This document shows, piece by piece, positions 21,736 to 33,869 of a stretch of DNA of 64,000 nucleotides. How positions within the stretch are numbered: the stretch's first letter is position 1; every line of letters begins with the position of its first letter. A program made the translations under genes and the position numbers. Under the pieces are notes generated by a model. It saw only the letters and a program-made list of their open reading frames with translations, did not search any database and was not told where the DNA came from. This DNA comes from Heterocephalus glaber (Eukaryota; Chordata; Mammalia; Rodentia; Bathyergidae), in contig NW_004624782.1 of NCBI RefSeq assembly GCF_000247695.1, forward strand, positions 10,756,147-10,820,146. The letters are read 5' to 3'.

Positions 21736-22059
21736 GAATTAGGAAAGAGCAGTCATGCTCTGCCAGTCTTCTCTTATGTCAATTCCGTTCCACTTTCTTC
21801 ACCTGCTGAGGGTATGATTTTAAATCCCTATCACTTCTCTGGTAACATTTATTTTATGATACTCAAGAGTGGCACTGTCACAACTGTCCCCAAAGCTATA
21901 GGGAAGGGGAAAGCAGAGTAGAAATATCACCTCCTTTGTTCTAGAACTCTATTTCAAATAATGCAACCAAAAATGATCTGTCTCTGAAAACCACATCATG
22001 CTGTTGATTAGAATTGAGCAAGCAGGTTGTGAAATCCAGCCAGGTGCATTCACACCTGC
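21736..22059. other. Unassigned DNA
   Basis: No gene or named repeat is recognised. Confidence 0.4.
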
Positions 22060-22620
22060 TTCCCCACTAAGGACTTGTCCAGATGGGCCCAGAGGGCAGG
22101 ACCTTGTGTTTATCTCCGTTAAATTTCATGTTGTATAACTCAGTCTTCCACACTAGCTGGTGGAGGTCTCCTGCAATCCTGATTCCATTATCCAGCATAT
22201 TGCCTACAAGGTAAAGTCCTAGCTTTGTAGCACACATGGATTTTTATCAGCCTCTATTCAAGTCCTTGATGAAAATATTGAATGTCAGACCAAGGCTGAG
22301 ACTGCCCTCCTTCCTGGCTAATGAGGTGGGCATTATCTTAAGGCTTCTGTTGATGGCTCCAGAAAGGGCTGTGGGAAGCCTTATCCTCTGCAGGCTTCTG
22401 TTGATGGCTCCAGAAAGGGCTGTGGGAAGCCTTATCCTCTGCCTGCTTTACGAAAAATACAGCTTCCGTGCTTCTGTCTTCCAGCTGATATTTCTAGAAG
22501 AGCTCCAAGGAGGAGCTGAGGTCGTCAGTGACTTAGAGTTCTCACCCAGACCCCTTAGGGTTAATCTTCAGCATAACTGCACCTAGCAGACCTTTAGAGG
22601 CCCATTAAATTCTGAACAAT
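22060..22620. mobile_element. CR1/L3-like ancient LINE remnant
   Basis: The order of phrases follows the antisense CR1/L3 3' region as I remember it: tgtttatctccgttaaattt (about 22108), a form of caatcctgattccattatcc followed by agcatattgcctac, ctttgtagcacacatggatt (22224) and ccttgatgaaaatattgaat (22264). Similarity is low. Elements this old sometimes persist because they were recruited as regulatory DNA. The 116-codon frame at 22236-22586 spans the internal tandem duplication and is not supported as a gene. Confidence 0.5.
22341..22442. repeat. Perfect 51-bp tandem duplication
   Basis: The 51-bp unit beginning aggcttctgttgatggctcc and ending ttatcctctgc occurs at 22341-22391 and again at 22392-22442 with no mismatch. 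The surrounding DNA is old and diverged, so perfect identity points to a recent event, or to an assembly artefact. Confidence 0.97.
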
Positions 22621-22699
22621 TCCGGCACTTCTTACAGGCTTAACTGACATCTCTTTGGATGAGCCAGGATTCCACAGTTTAGGAGGCTATTGGAAATTA

Positions 22700-22900
22700 A
22701 TATCTGTAGCTGTCATTGTTCACCTGTATTAAGCACTTATTTTCAGGCAGCCACAATGCATGATTCTCTTATTCCTTTCAACGGAATTTTGAGGGACACT
22801 ATTTAAAAGGGGAACCTGAGGCTAAGAAAGTTGTCCAAGGAAGGTGGATAAAAGTAGTAGTACAATTACCCCAAACTAAGATCTTTCATGAGACTCGGAA
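22700..22900 (-). mobile_element. MIR SINE, antisense
   Basis: Antisense MIR: cctgtattaagcacttattt (22723), gcatgattctcttattcctt, and a form of ggggaacctgaggctaagaa (22809) then gttgtccaagg. Confidence 0.7.
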
Positions 22901-23034
22901 TCATACTAGGCTCCCATCTTGGTACCAAGCAACCTTACTTTATATTATTCAGTGGGTATGTGATTAATGAATTTGTGAGATATGTTAAATTCACGGCGAC
23001 TTCATCCCTGAAACTCTGAGTTCCATTTGGCTGG

Positions 23035-23115
23035 GGATTGTGTGTCTTGGTTCATCTTTGTTCCTCCCAGACCCTAGCACTATGCCGGGCATGTGGTTAA
23101 CGTGGTGTAAATAAA
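23035..23115 (+). mobile_element. L2 3' end
   Basis: Sense L2: tcatctttgttcctcccaga, ccctagcactatgccgggca, tgtggttaacgtggtgtaaa and taaact. Confidence 0.65.
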
Positions 23116-23985
23116 CTCTTGGGGGAGGAGCTAACAGTGCCAGATGTAAAAGCACTTTGAATCCCTTCTATAGACTATAAGGGGAACTTGCTTTAGGATA
23201 TTTTTATTTTAACCTGCAACTGTCTCTGTACGGTAGTTCACAGAATCCCAAATGGGAGTAAATACTTTCTTCCCACTGCCCTGAGAATTAATTAAGGTTT
23301 GTGACACCCTTTAAAATTCCTTAGAATATATAGCTGCTTTCATCTGGCTAAGTGCAAGGCAACATTATGAGGCCATTACTGGGGCGGGTGCTAATGGGCA
23401 TTGTCACCTCCTCCCTTAGCCACAGTGTTAGACCCGTGTGTCCCCACGTAATTGCTAAATAACTCATTGAGTGCTTGGTTTGCTAAATTAAGAAATGAAA
23501 TAATAGAGTGAAAATGGGAACAGGCATGTGGAATGAATAGAGACATCATAATAAAGAGGTTTCCATTGCTTGTATGTCTTTTAAATAAAGAGCATATCTG
23601 CAGTTACGATTGCAATAATGGATTTTTATAGACTTGGGATGGTTCAGTAGTTTTGTGGGAGGATGTGGTGGGTGTACTGATGGGTGGGCCCTTGTAGTTC
23701 TGCCTGAAGTCCTAAGAGATGAGGGAGATTAGTCTTCTTACATCAGTTTTGGTAGAGATGGCTGACTCATCAAAGAGGTATGTGAGAAGATGCAATTGGT
23801 TCTTGAGCAGTGGTAAATATTTTTTCAACAACCATTTGGAAACAGGTGGCAAATTCACAGGAGAGACCATCCTGATGGAAAAGATAAATAAGAAGGCTGT
23901 GGACAGAAGTAAGGGCCCCTGTAGCCAAACATATCTAAACCATATCACTTAATGACCAAGACATTGTTGAAAGACAAAATTACAA
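23116..23985. other. Unassigned DNA
   Basis: About 0.9 kb with no recognised gene or named repeat. Fully overlapping opposite frames at 23712-23952 (77-78 codons) reflect low stop density, not coding. Confidence 0.4.
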
Positions 23986-23989
23986 TAAA

Positions 23990-24420
23990 TTTAGATTTGC
24001 TGACTTTTTTTGTGTGTGATTTCTATAATCTGCCTGACGTCTGGACCAAAACGGTTCAAAACACTTGGCTTCACCTCCTGGGCAGGTTGTATTTATAGCC
24101 AGAGAAAAGGAAATGACATGTAGAGAACAGAAGTGATGCTGATTGGTTATAGCTCTTGTCTATCTTATTTGATCTTGGTTTGAACAGTTGACTGTTTGTG
24201 ATTGGCTGAGACTTTATATGTTACAAGAGTAGGTTACAGTCTGTTTACCCATCAAGTTAGGTTACAGTTCACGGTGTATGGAAAAACCTTTAAGCCAAAC
24301 TTAAAATATGTTTAGAGGCAGCTTCAGGATAGGCACAACTCAACAATATTCAACTCTGTTTTGAATGTGTTCACATCTTTTTGTCTGTCAATACAAATTA
24401 AAATAAGTTTTCAGGAAAGG
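23990..24420. mobile_element. Probable ancient ERVL-class LTR
   Basis: The block tgctgattggttatagctct (24136), tttgatcttggtttgaacag, gtttgtgattggctgagact (24194), agagtaggttacagtctgtt (24225) and catcaagttaggttacagtt (24251) matches a dispersed LTR I remember from mammals, probably of the ERVL/MLT2 group. Two ATTGG motifs (inverted CCAAT, at about 24140 and 24201) are the only promoter-like signals. Edges and family are uncertain. Confidence 0.5.
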
Positions 24421-26364
24421 AACTTGACCAAAGCTTCAGTCATTAGGGATGCAAAGTTAAAAGAAGGTAAATAAAGAAATATGTCTCAAAGAATATGGAG
24501 CATTTCTAAAATGCACCTGTTTAGTGTTCATTACATGTGTAAAATTAAGATGAAATTACCCTGAGACAAATTTGTGTTTTGCTTTAAATCTTTACTTGTT
24601 AGATAATGGCAGTAAAAGAACATATGGATACATGGATTAACACACAGAAAGGAGATGGTTTTGAGGCATGAACTTCAGGTGCGGTGATTATTAGGTGAAA
24701 TGAACCTGAGCTGCTTCTCAGGAACTAGCATGCAGACAGGGCTTCTTCACTCTCAAGTTTCAGAGGAATCTGCTTTGGATAACTTTGGCGACTTCAGATG
24801 CTTCAGAGATCTGAAGGCCAAAGTTCCTGCTTAGGGAAACTGAGGCAGTTACGTCTGTCCTTTTCTCTTCTTGATCTCAATGTAAACAGAGTCAGTGTAA
24901 ATTCAGGGAAGCTGGTGGCGAGTGGCTTGTGTTCCATCTTCCACGGAGCTCCAAGGGCGTCCCGGGACTAATGGAACTGCAAGCCTTTTGAGGAACTTTC
25001 CTCTTCTAGGTTGCAGTTAATTGCTCCTGTGAAAGATTTCTGGAGTGTGGGGCTTAAAAAGTGCAAAGGATAAGCTCAGGAGTCTAAGGTGCCTAGAGCC
25101 CCTGGTCTAGCACTGTGTTGGAGTTTATGTTCCTGAAATTAGATTTTGGGTCCAGAAGAGAGGGTGAACTGCAGGATTCAGGGAGCAGAGAATGATGCCA
25201 GCTTCATGTCAGGTAGTTTTTGCTGCTTTTTCTCTGGGCCATTAATTGTTGATGGTGGGTTGTTTCTCCAGCAAATCTCTTTTGACTGGAAGTGTATAAT
25301 GAAGGTGTGTTTTATTGTCCTGCCAGCTCCAGGGAAAACTCACGCTGCTTCCTTTTAGTCCCACTGAAGTATCAATGCTGAGGCTTATTCAGCTCGACTT
25401 TTAGAGCCACCATTCCATCTTGAGGGCTTACGGCTATTCTGAGCCATCATAAAAGGGGTTTGTCCATGTGGAGTGATTCAGATGGTGTGAAGCAAAGTCT
25501 TGGGGCACAGACAGATTTCTGAGCTTGGCCGAGCCCTGCACAAGAGGATTGCTGGTGGCTGTCCTTACCAGATGTCTGAGAGAAAAGCGGTTTACGTACA
25601 GTGCTCACATGATTACTTCTGTCTTTGTCCACAAAGTGCCTCTGGGTCCAAGAGTCCGGCTCTGTTCCCTTAGAGTGCAGATAAGAGGACAGAGAACGCA
25701 TGGGTTTTGCTGACTATCCGGGTTCCCACTAAGCAAGAAGATGCTCCACCCCTCCCCCTTCATTTCCGTAGTTTTATTCTCCACTTTAATATTCTACCAG
25801 ACTTGGCAGACAGCCAGATGGATTCTAACCCTTACATTTCTCCTTGGCTTCTCCCCAGCCGGTAGGATTTTTTTGTAGCAGAGGAAAACCTCATTCTGGG
25901 AGATCAATGAGCATATTTCTTCTATGCCTATTATTTAGCCCTGGATTTGGTCCTTTGAAACTCAAAAGATACAGGCTCCTGAAACTCGAAAAGCCCTTTC
26001 CTCAATTCTGTAGTCCTGGCCTTGAGTTTCAAAGACCTGTTTTGAACTTCAGAGGCCAAGCACTGACTCTTTCTCTTTGGATCCCTCCTGAAAAAACCCA
26101 TATACTGAGGAATGGGGATACAAAGTGCTTGCTATTGAAGGGACCACAGGAAATACCTGGAACCAAAATAACGAAGATGACATCAGCTCCAGTTTCACAG
26201 TGATCAGTCGAAAACTCATTCAAATAAGAAGAGAATCAGAATTCACATTCAGCTCAGCTTTGCACAGGGCTCGGGATGAGATGTTTTTAGCCCACATGAA
26301 ATGTGTCCTCTGAGATTTTTCCAAACTTCACAAATCAATTACATGTGAGTAACCATTGTTAAAT
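24421..26364. other. Unassigned DNA
   Basis: About 1.9 kb with no recognised gene or named repeat. Some could be internal sequence of the LTR element upstream. Frames at 25447-25713, 25844-26203 and 26125-26313 have no domain. Confidence 0.4.
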
Positions 26365-26560
26365 ATTTAGCTAGGAATAAACTGAGCATTTCATATCCAT
26401 CATCTTGTTTTAACTACAACCCTATGAAATACACATAATGGTTCTTGATACTATTTTACAGATAGGAAAACTGAGAGTCAGCAAGGTTAGTCCCTTGGTT
26501 AGTTCATGATGGGACTAGGACTCAAACCCAGTTCAAAGACACATGTCAGTCATGTGCAAA
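26365..26560 (-). mobile_element. MIR SINE, antisense
   Basis: Antisense MIR: catcttgttttaactacaac (26401), cctatgaaatacacataatg, ttttacagataggaaaactg (26454) and ggactaggactcaaacccag (26513). Confidence 0.85.
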
Positions 26561-26629
26561 GAAGCCCTGGCATGGAGAGAAGAAGGCTCAACCTTTGACC
26601 AAGGTGAGTAAGAGGAGCAAAACAGAAAG

Positions 26630-27030
26630 AGTCTATGCATGCTGTTCCCCTTACCAGGAATGCCCTTCTCTCAGGCCCCAAAGGCTGATCCCTTTATTAT
26701 TTAACCCTAAAATCAAAGTATTTCGGAGGTCACCAGTGACTACCCTGGTTATCCACCTGCTGAGTGCACATGTGTTCACACATTCACGTGAGGGCGTGCA
26801 ACACAGACACACACATTTTGGCAACTTCTGTTTTATTGTTTTGATGACATCACTTCTCCTGGAGTTATCATTTCACTTATTTTGTTCTTATGTATTTTCT
26901 GTTTGTCTCTTCTTTTCTGGACCATCAGCTTTTGATGTCAGCTTCTTCATAGGCTCTGACCTCTTTCGTGTTGCTGCTTTGTGAACAGTGCTTGGTTCCC
27001 TTAGTAAATACATTTGAATGATTTGGCTGT
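26630..27030 (+). mobile_element. L2 fragment
   Basis: Sense L2 landmarks: gcatgctgttccccttacca (about 26636), ggaatgcccttctctcaggc, then after a diverged middle part a form of ggaccatcagcttttgatgt (26920), gaacagtgcttggttccctt (26984) and the terminal agtaaatacatttgaatga. The 129-codon frame at 26595-26984 is this L2 and surroundings, not a gene. Confidence 0.65.
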
Positions 27031-30000
27031 CTGAGAAGGAACAATCAGAGGAGAAAGGGCCTATGTGGGCTGTCTTCAAGGCACATTTCAGAAAGAAATG
27101 ACATGTTTAACCACTTAGTGCTTTTCAACCTTGATGTCAAAAGCAGCTTGAAAAGGTCTAACTGGTTTGTTTTGGGGGTGCTTCCTTAAATGAGGATCAG
27201 AAAGCATCTTTAATGTCTAGCTTCATTTGTTTATCAAAGACAGAAAAGCCTTTGTCATGCATCACATCTGGGATTTAGCAGGATGGGAACTTCCTTTGCC
27301 TTGTACTTCAGAAGAGCAAATGTAGCTAAAAAAGAGATTTTTAAACTCTGAAATCATCCAGAAATATGAAAATTCAGCCTAGTTACCCTAAGAGGAGGGG
27401 AGTAGAAAGGAAAGTTCAAATCATTGCCTTATTTCTAAAGCCCTCTGTGAAGCTGGGCAGACAGCTCTGAAACCAGCTTCTCCAGCATCACATCCTCAAG
27501 CCTTTGGGAAGGCTCCTCACTTGAGGCATTGCCCCTCTAAGCACTTCTTGCATTGATTGGGTATCAAGGAAGGAAGCAGCCTTCAAACTTAGCTTAGCTA
27601 ATCTAGCCTAGTATTGTAGTCCTACCACCACAAATTTGATTTGTGTATTATCACAGATTCTTGTTGTATCCAACCAAGAACACTACCTGTGCATGATATG
27701 GCATATGCGCATACAATATCGCACTTGAAAAACATGTATGCATGTTTAAACACTTCGTCTTTGTTGACTTTGACTCTTTGCCCTTAAAAACTTCACATCA
27801 TTAACATAAAAGTGGAAAAGAAACAAAAGTTATCATTTTCTATAGATAGAAGAGAATTACACACATACTACACTAAGAAGAAAACAATATTATTAGCACT
27901 ATTGCTTTTGCCTGTTAAATCCGAGAGATTAGCAGATGCTAGGCATTAAAGACAGAAGAATGACAAAAATCAGACTTTCTCTTTTAAGGAACCCAAAAGA
28001 AGGTAGAAAAATGCAACACAGGTGTCCTTCTTACTGTGCCTCTTAGTATTATCTGCTGCTATGTTTGTGTACCACCTGAAGTCATCTGGCAAAACACCTA
28101 AAATAATGGTTGTGTTTGCCCTGAACCTCTGGAACGACTTCATTATTCAGATCTGTGATCCCATCTGTAACATCTGGCCGCATTATCATCAAGCCTGGAT
28201 TGAGCATCTGTTCTGAGGGAAGGAAGCTCAGTCTTGCAAAGCAATCTACTCCACGTTCTCTCTTTAGGGTGAGAAAGTTCTGAAATGCATGAGTTTGGGG
28301 GGGAGTGAGAAGGAAACAAGTCCCTTAAGAACCTCTGAGCAGACAAGGTATTTTAGGCAGACGGAGGCAGAAGGAGGAAGATAGAGGACCCTATTTGGGG
28401 GGGAACTGCAAAGAGTTCATTCAGTACAGCTGAGTCCTCACAAAGTGCCAGAGGGGAGGTAGGGGGAGTGAGAGGAGGGAAGAGGTGAGGTGAGCAGCAG
28501 GCAGACCCTGGAGAGCCTGCAGGACTGGGTCCTGACTCATCTTCAGTCTTGACACCAGCACGGTGCCGGGGCCTGGCCTTTGCTCTGGTATTTATCGGTA
28601 AATCGTACTTGGGTGGCAACAGCATTCCCTTCTGAAAATTTTCTATTTTTACTGTATGACTATATTGATAAGTTTTAGGGGTGGGTGGAAGCGATGTGAG
28701 AGCTTCTAAGATTTTGTTTTGCTTCATGGGATATGCAGGCTGAGAGGAAAGACAAATTTCTAAGAATCATAAAAAGGAATTTGCAGAAGATTTGGCTGTC
28801 TAATGAAAAATGGTCCAGCGGGAGAACCTCCCATCAGGGGAATTAGAGAGATGTCCAGTAGGACATTGAATGAGGTTTCTGTTCTCTAGGCAACAGCAGA
28901 CATGGAGACCAAGATTGAGCTTACGTCGTTTATTTAGGAGGGTCAGGACCACCACCAAGTAGGAGGGAGATGGCAGGGGGAAGGGAAGGCTGTTGATTTG
29001 TATGATTGGTAAGCCAGCTATCACAAGGAGTGCCTAAAGCTAGCTATGTGTTTAAAAATACGCCTCAAAATAACCGTCACCCAATGACTGTTAGCCAATG
29101 GGAAAGGGCTGTCCCCAGGGAAATTAGTGCCCAGGAACGACTGACCTGTCAAAGACAAGGCAAAGTGGGATTCTGCAACCTGGATTAGCCTTTCCATAAA
29201 CATGGAGAGACTCATGGAAGTCAGAATCCTGAGTGCAGAAATGGCAAGAGAATTAGTGGTTTTAGGTAGAGCATCACCAGCACTCAATGATACTTAGTTT
29301 GGAATGAAAATGATATGCCTGTATGTAGTTCATGGGTTGGAAAGTTGAATATGATTGGAAGATGTGACTGATTGCTGAGTGTGGCCACACATTGGGTTTC
29401 ACAGAGAGCTGGCACTAAGCAGACCTGCTTCATGTGTGTTATATAGATGTGTGGGAGTTATAATGATAAAGTAATTGCAATGACAAATCCAGTTTACATT
29501 GGTTGAAAATCAAGCAAAATGAAACTTACTGGATCTAGTTGCTGAACAATTCAGGGGTTGGTCTTCAAGTAAAGCTTAATCTAGGAGCTGAGATGATCTA
29601 AGTCAGATTTGGATTAGCTCTCTATGATTTTTTTTCCTCTCTTTGAGTGGTTTCCATTTTCCCCATGTTATAATGAGATGGTTGCCAGGAGTTTTAGATG
29701 TGTACTCTGTCTTCCTTACCACCTCAGCTGAAAGATGACTTCTTATAACCAAACACAGTAAATTCCAAGGCTGAATTGGATTGGTCCTGGCTTCTCTTTC
29801 TTGGGCTGTCTGCACATCCCTGAAGCTCTGAAGCCAAAGTGCTATTCCGGTCGGATCCGGCAGGCTGAACTTGACAGATACCAACCCCTAGAGCTGGGGG
29901 TCAGCTAAATTCCAGATCTCTTAGGCTCAGAAGTAGAAGAGGATATAAAATGAGTTCTGTTGACAGAAAACGGAAGAGTGAATGGAGGCCGGGCAAGCAA

Positions 30001-30445
30001 CAACAGTAAGTTAGAAACTCAGACCAATTTCAAAAGCCTATTGTAAAACCAGACCCTTGGGTTACCTTGGTCCCAAATCTGATCTTGACAATATCCCCCT
30101 TCTTGAGCCAGATCTACTGCTTCCTTTCCAAGCTGCTGCCATCAGCTGATGGATGAAGGTCTCGGGTTTCCAAGGCACTGGATTGCCTTTGACTGCTGTG
30201 ACCTTGAGCTGCAGACTTCATTGGCAGTATTTAACATAAATCTGTTTCCATCCCTCTCAGATCCCACTTCAGTATGCACCACAGGAGAAGACAAATTGTA
30301 GATTGATTTCTTTAATGGGGAATGCTCTGCAGCAGATAGCAACCCTTGTGGAGATGCATTAGTTGGATTATAATTGAATCTTTCCACACTCACTTTTATG
30401 GACTGTCTTCTTTGGCAGGAGGATGGGGCTCTGATCTTATCCTCT
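27031..30445. other. Unassigned DNA
   Basis: The longest stretch without a firm repeat or gene (3.4 kb). The 27905-28015 part (cagatgctaggcattaaaga, then ttttaaggaacccaaaagaa) resembles antisense L2. A 124-codon minus frame (28353-28727) and a 93-codon minus frame (29603-29884) have no domain. The 28800-29300 and 29500-30000 parts could be old LTR sequence but I cannot name a family. Confidence 0.35.
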
Positions 30446-30447
30446 CT

Positions 30448-30588
30448 TTCTTCCTTCCTTCCTTCCTTCCTTCCTTCCTTCCTTCCTTCCTTCCTTCCTT
30501 CCTTCCTTTCTCTCTCTCTCTCTTCTCTCTCTCTTTTCTTTCTTCCTTCCTTCCTTCCTTCCTTCCCCCCTCCTTCTTTCTTTCTAGA
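30448..30588. repeat. (TTCC)n / (TC)n polypyrimidine tract
   Basis: Nearly pure pyrimidine on the plus strand: long TTCC tetramer run (about 30449-30509), a TC-rich middle, then TTCC, CCCTCC and TTTC repeats. All three plus frames stay open and give Leu/Pro/Ser/Phe-rich peptides, and the minus strand gives a Lys/Glu/Arg/Gly-rich one. These are low-complexity artefacts. Confidence 0.97.
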
Positions 30589-30944
30589 CTGGAAACCAAC
30601 ACAGTTGGGGCTATCCCCTCCATCCCCTAAGAAGCAGGGTCTTCCAACTACCAGTCTTTCTAGGAAGGATTGAAATACAGGAATTATCTTCTCAGAATTG
30701 CTGAGAATGATTAGTATCTAAATCTTTTTCAACAACTTTGGAGCAATAAGTGGCTAAAATCATGCAAATAAGCACTTACTTGGGAGTCTGAGGGCCAGCA
30801 TTCCTGACACTTAGTGGGATTTTATCTCAAGCTATAGTTTGAGATAATTCGGTGGTTTTTCTAGAGTCTAGTAAGATTCTGCTTACTTCTGTTTGACAAG
30901 GATTAATTCCTTTTCTGTGTATAACAACACTAACAATGGTAATT
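30589..30944. other. Unassigned DNA
   Basis: No gene or named repeat is recognised. Confidence 0.4.
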
Positions 30945-31150
30945 TTCTTATTTTTAGTATGTTCTAGGCTTTCTGTACTATCTTCTTTAGTCTTGACAAC
31001 AACCCTATGAGATACATCCTGTTATCCTCACTGTAGTAATGAGGGCATGGAGATTCACAGACAGCCCACAAGTCAACCCAAGTCACACAGCTAATATAAT
31101 AAGTAGCAGGGCCCATGTTCATATCTATGTCTGATTCCAAAGGAAGTTGT
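30945..31150 (-). mobile_element. MIR SINE, antisense
   Basis: Antisense MIR: ttagtcttgacaacaaccct (30988), atgagatacatcctgttatc, agtcacacagctaatataat (31080), and a form of gtagcagggcccatgttc. Confidence 0.85.
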
Positions 31151-31564
31151 CATAGGTACCTTTATATATTTCCTTCCATGAGAAAACATCACAGACTTAT
31201 CAAAGATCAAAGATGGATAGGTTGCTTTTGTTAGACTCGAGGGTGTGGCCCAGACATAGAAATACAAATCAATTGCTCATGACCAAGCATATTTTTTTAG
31301 TTATCTTAGCTCTGCCTACCATATCAACTCATGGGAATGACCATCTTTATCTGCTAGATATGTTTGTGACGTGAGATGTGTTTTCAAGGAAGAAGGAATC
31401 TGGACCATGGCTGTTGTCTTGTTGGGAAGTCAGATAGACTTCCTTCCTGGAGAAGAACCAACGATTTTCCCATCTTAGAACCTGTGACCTATCTTGTCTC
31501 AAACCTTCCAAGATCTGACCTTTTGGGGACACTGAGGCAGATGACGACAACTCCATGACCAAAA

Positions 31565-31690
31565 TAATTTACTCTCACTGAGCCTTAGTCGTTCATCTGT
31601 ATTATGAGGTCAGTAATATTAGGATACTAGGATAACTTGTGGAAGTTACATGCAGTAATGAGAGATGCCAATTGCTATTATTTTATTTTC
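31565..31690 (+). mobile_element. MIR SINE, sense
   Basis: Sense MIR: ctcactgagccttagtcgtt, catctgtattatgaggtcag, taatattaggatactaggat, ending gccaattgctattatt. Confidence 0.7.
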
Positions 31691-32084
31691 CTGAGTCTCC
31701 GTCTTTGCGTAGCTCAAATGAATGAGATGGATCCATTTCATTTTGGAAGCATGACTTAAGTCACCTGAACGCAGACAGGGCTGGCTGTGAGATCAGTGAC
31801 ATGGGGCATTGAAATCCATGGACAGCTCCAAGGGGTCAGAAACAGCTTCAGGAAATAAAGCAAGTTCAACCTAGTGGGTACAGCATGGTTTTGGGGAGAT
31901 CTGGTTACAGACAAGAAGTGGTAATTGAAGCTGGCTGGTGGCACTTCAGAAGACCAGTGAGAAATGCTAGCAGACTATGATGAGCCTGTCACTGGGCATT
32001 AGAGGCTGGACCAGATGCAGTTCAGAGCAGAGCTACGTCTCCTGGATACATAACAAGCTTGTGGACAGGAGGTGAGACTCCAGT
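31691..32084. other. Unassigned DNA
   Basis: No gene or named repeat is recognised. Confidence 0.4.
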
Positions 32085-32345
32085 TAGTCTTAGTGTAACA
32101 AACCGCTATAGACCTAGTGGCTTAAAATGACCATTGTATTAGGCTCACAGATCAGGATTTCAGGAGGGTTTGTCTGTGTTCCTTGAGACAAGCCTCATGT
32201 AGGAAATCTGGAAGGCTGGGCTGACCCAGTGCCTGGAAACAGTGCCAGGCATCTAGCCAGTACATTTAGGGTGACGTGGACTTGCCAGGAAGAAGATACA
32301 CAGTGGTGTTACAGTGTGATTTCTCCATGTGGACTAATGAGAGAC
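32085..32345 (-). mobile_element. MLT1-like MaLR LTR, antisense
   Basis: The start matches the reverse of the MLT1 3' terminus: gtgtaacaaaccgctataga (32093), cctagtggcttaaaatgacc, a form of attaggctcacagatcagga and tttcaggagggtttgtctgt. The rest fades. Confidence 0.65.
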
Positions 32346-32609
32346 TTCCCACAGATGGCAGTAAATATCATGACTGAGTGTCATGAGAACAAGGCATAAC
32401 ACTGAGCACCAAAGCCACAAAGCATGACATACTCTAGGTTCAAGGAGAGGGGGCATAAGCCTCATTCTTGAATGTCAGGGACCACAAAACAATTGATAAA
32501 AAAGCATGTGGGATGGGACATATTGCTGCGTCCATCTTTGGGAAATTCAGTCTGCCTCAGGTATTTACAGCTTTATTAAGTTACTGGTGTGTGATTGTTA
32601 ATAGGACAA

Positions 32610-32825
32610 GGTCTAGATCCAGACTTCCTGGCTTCACATTCTGATTCCACCACTTACTAGCTATGAGATTTTTGGCAGGTCTCTTAAACTTTCCATGCTT
32701 CAGCTTTCTCATCTGTGAAATGGGACAAGGGATGGTACGCATCTTGTTGGACCTCCATGAAGGTTCAGTGAGCAAATAACAAAAGCACATAGAACTTGGC
32801 AATGATAAACACCCACTAAAGACAA
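32610..32825 (+). mobile_element. MIR SINE, sense
   Basis: Clear sense MIR: cttcctggcttcacattctg (32624), attccaccacttactagcta, agctttctcatctgtgaaat (32702), a form of gaaggttcagtgagcaaata, ending near gataaacacccact. Confidence 0.88.
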
Positions 32826-33514
32826 GTATTTCATATTATTATCATCATCAATAAGAAGGTTCCCAAGGCAAAGACCCAAGTTTAGAGAACAATCCAGGAG
32901 TGATCAAAACCATGGGAAAAAGGCCCAGCTAAACTACCAGATAATGTGACCTGATGCTGAGAGGCAGAACATGAGGTGAGAGGGGATTAATTGCTTCTCT
33001 TGTGGATCAGACCTGATCTCAGAGATGGAGCCTGTTAGGTGCACGCGAGGGACAGGATGGCATCTGCAAAAATGAAAAGGGCCTTAAGCACAGAAGGAAG
33101 GAGGCCTGATGCTGTCACACCCAGCAAGTTCTGACTCCTGCCGTGCTTGTCTTTGACTTGTCTCATTGAGGCTCCCGTTACCTACCAGATAAAAGACCTG
33201 AAACAAAGCCATGTGGAGTCCCAAGTGACTGACAGAGGGACGGGCCTGCAGCACTGCCACAAATGCTCGTTGAAATCTGTTTAGAAGGTGCAGGATGAGC
33301 TAGAGAAGACCATCACACAGGCAGGCTCCAGTGTGCATCTGCCAACCTCCTCCTGTGAGAGTTGTCTGCTTGCAAGTGACAGAAACCCACTTCAAACCAG
33401 CTTGAGTGAAAAGGGAATTTATTTGCTCATTTAGCTGAAACTCTGGGAGGACAGGGCCTTTGCTGTGTTCACAGGCTTAAAGGACATCCTTAAGAAGTTT
33501 TTGCTCTATTCTCC
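32826..33514. other. Mostly unassigned; one old dispersed repeat
   Basis: The segment 33360-33480 (tgcaagtgacagaaacccac, ttcaaaccagcttgagtgaa, a form of agggaatttatttgctcatt) is familiar as a dispersed mammalian repeat, but I cannot assign its family. No gene is recognised. Confidence 0.4.
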
Positions 33515-33679
33515 ACTACCATAAATCTATTCCATCATACATTTATTGAGAGCTTACTCTGCACTAGGCATGTTTTAGGCACTGAGGTTACAGGAATGAT
33601 CAAGGCAGCAAAATGCTTAATCTCATGGAACTTCTTTCTAGGGAGGAGAAGATAGGACAATTAAGTAGAAAAGTGCCAC

Positions 33680-33869
33680 CTGCCTATAATCTCCCCACTC
33701 TGGGAGGCTGAGGCAAGATGACCAGAAGTTCAAGACCAGCCTTGGGCAGTTTGGAGACTCAGTAAGACCCTGTTTCAAAGTCAAAAATAAAGAAAAGAAT
33801 GGGTGATGTAGTGCAGTGGAGTAGCCCAGGGTTCAGTCACCATACCACAAGAGGAAGAAAGAAAAAAAA

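Noticed and set aside
22236..22586. 116-codon frame with an internal 17-residue repeat as a coding exon
   Set aside because: The repeat is an exact DNA-level tandem duplication in an old LINE relic, with no other coding evidence.
26595..26984. 129-codon plus frame
   Set aside because: Largely overlaps an L2 relic and has no domain.
30346..30673. Plus frames of 94 and 99 codons, and a minus frame of 75 codons rich in Lys/Glu/Gly/Arg
   Set aside because: Translations of the TTCC/TC tract in different frames; low complexity only.
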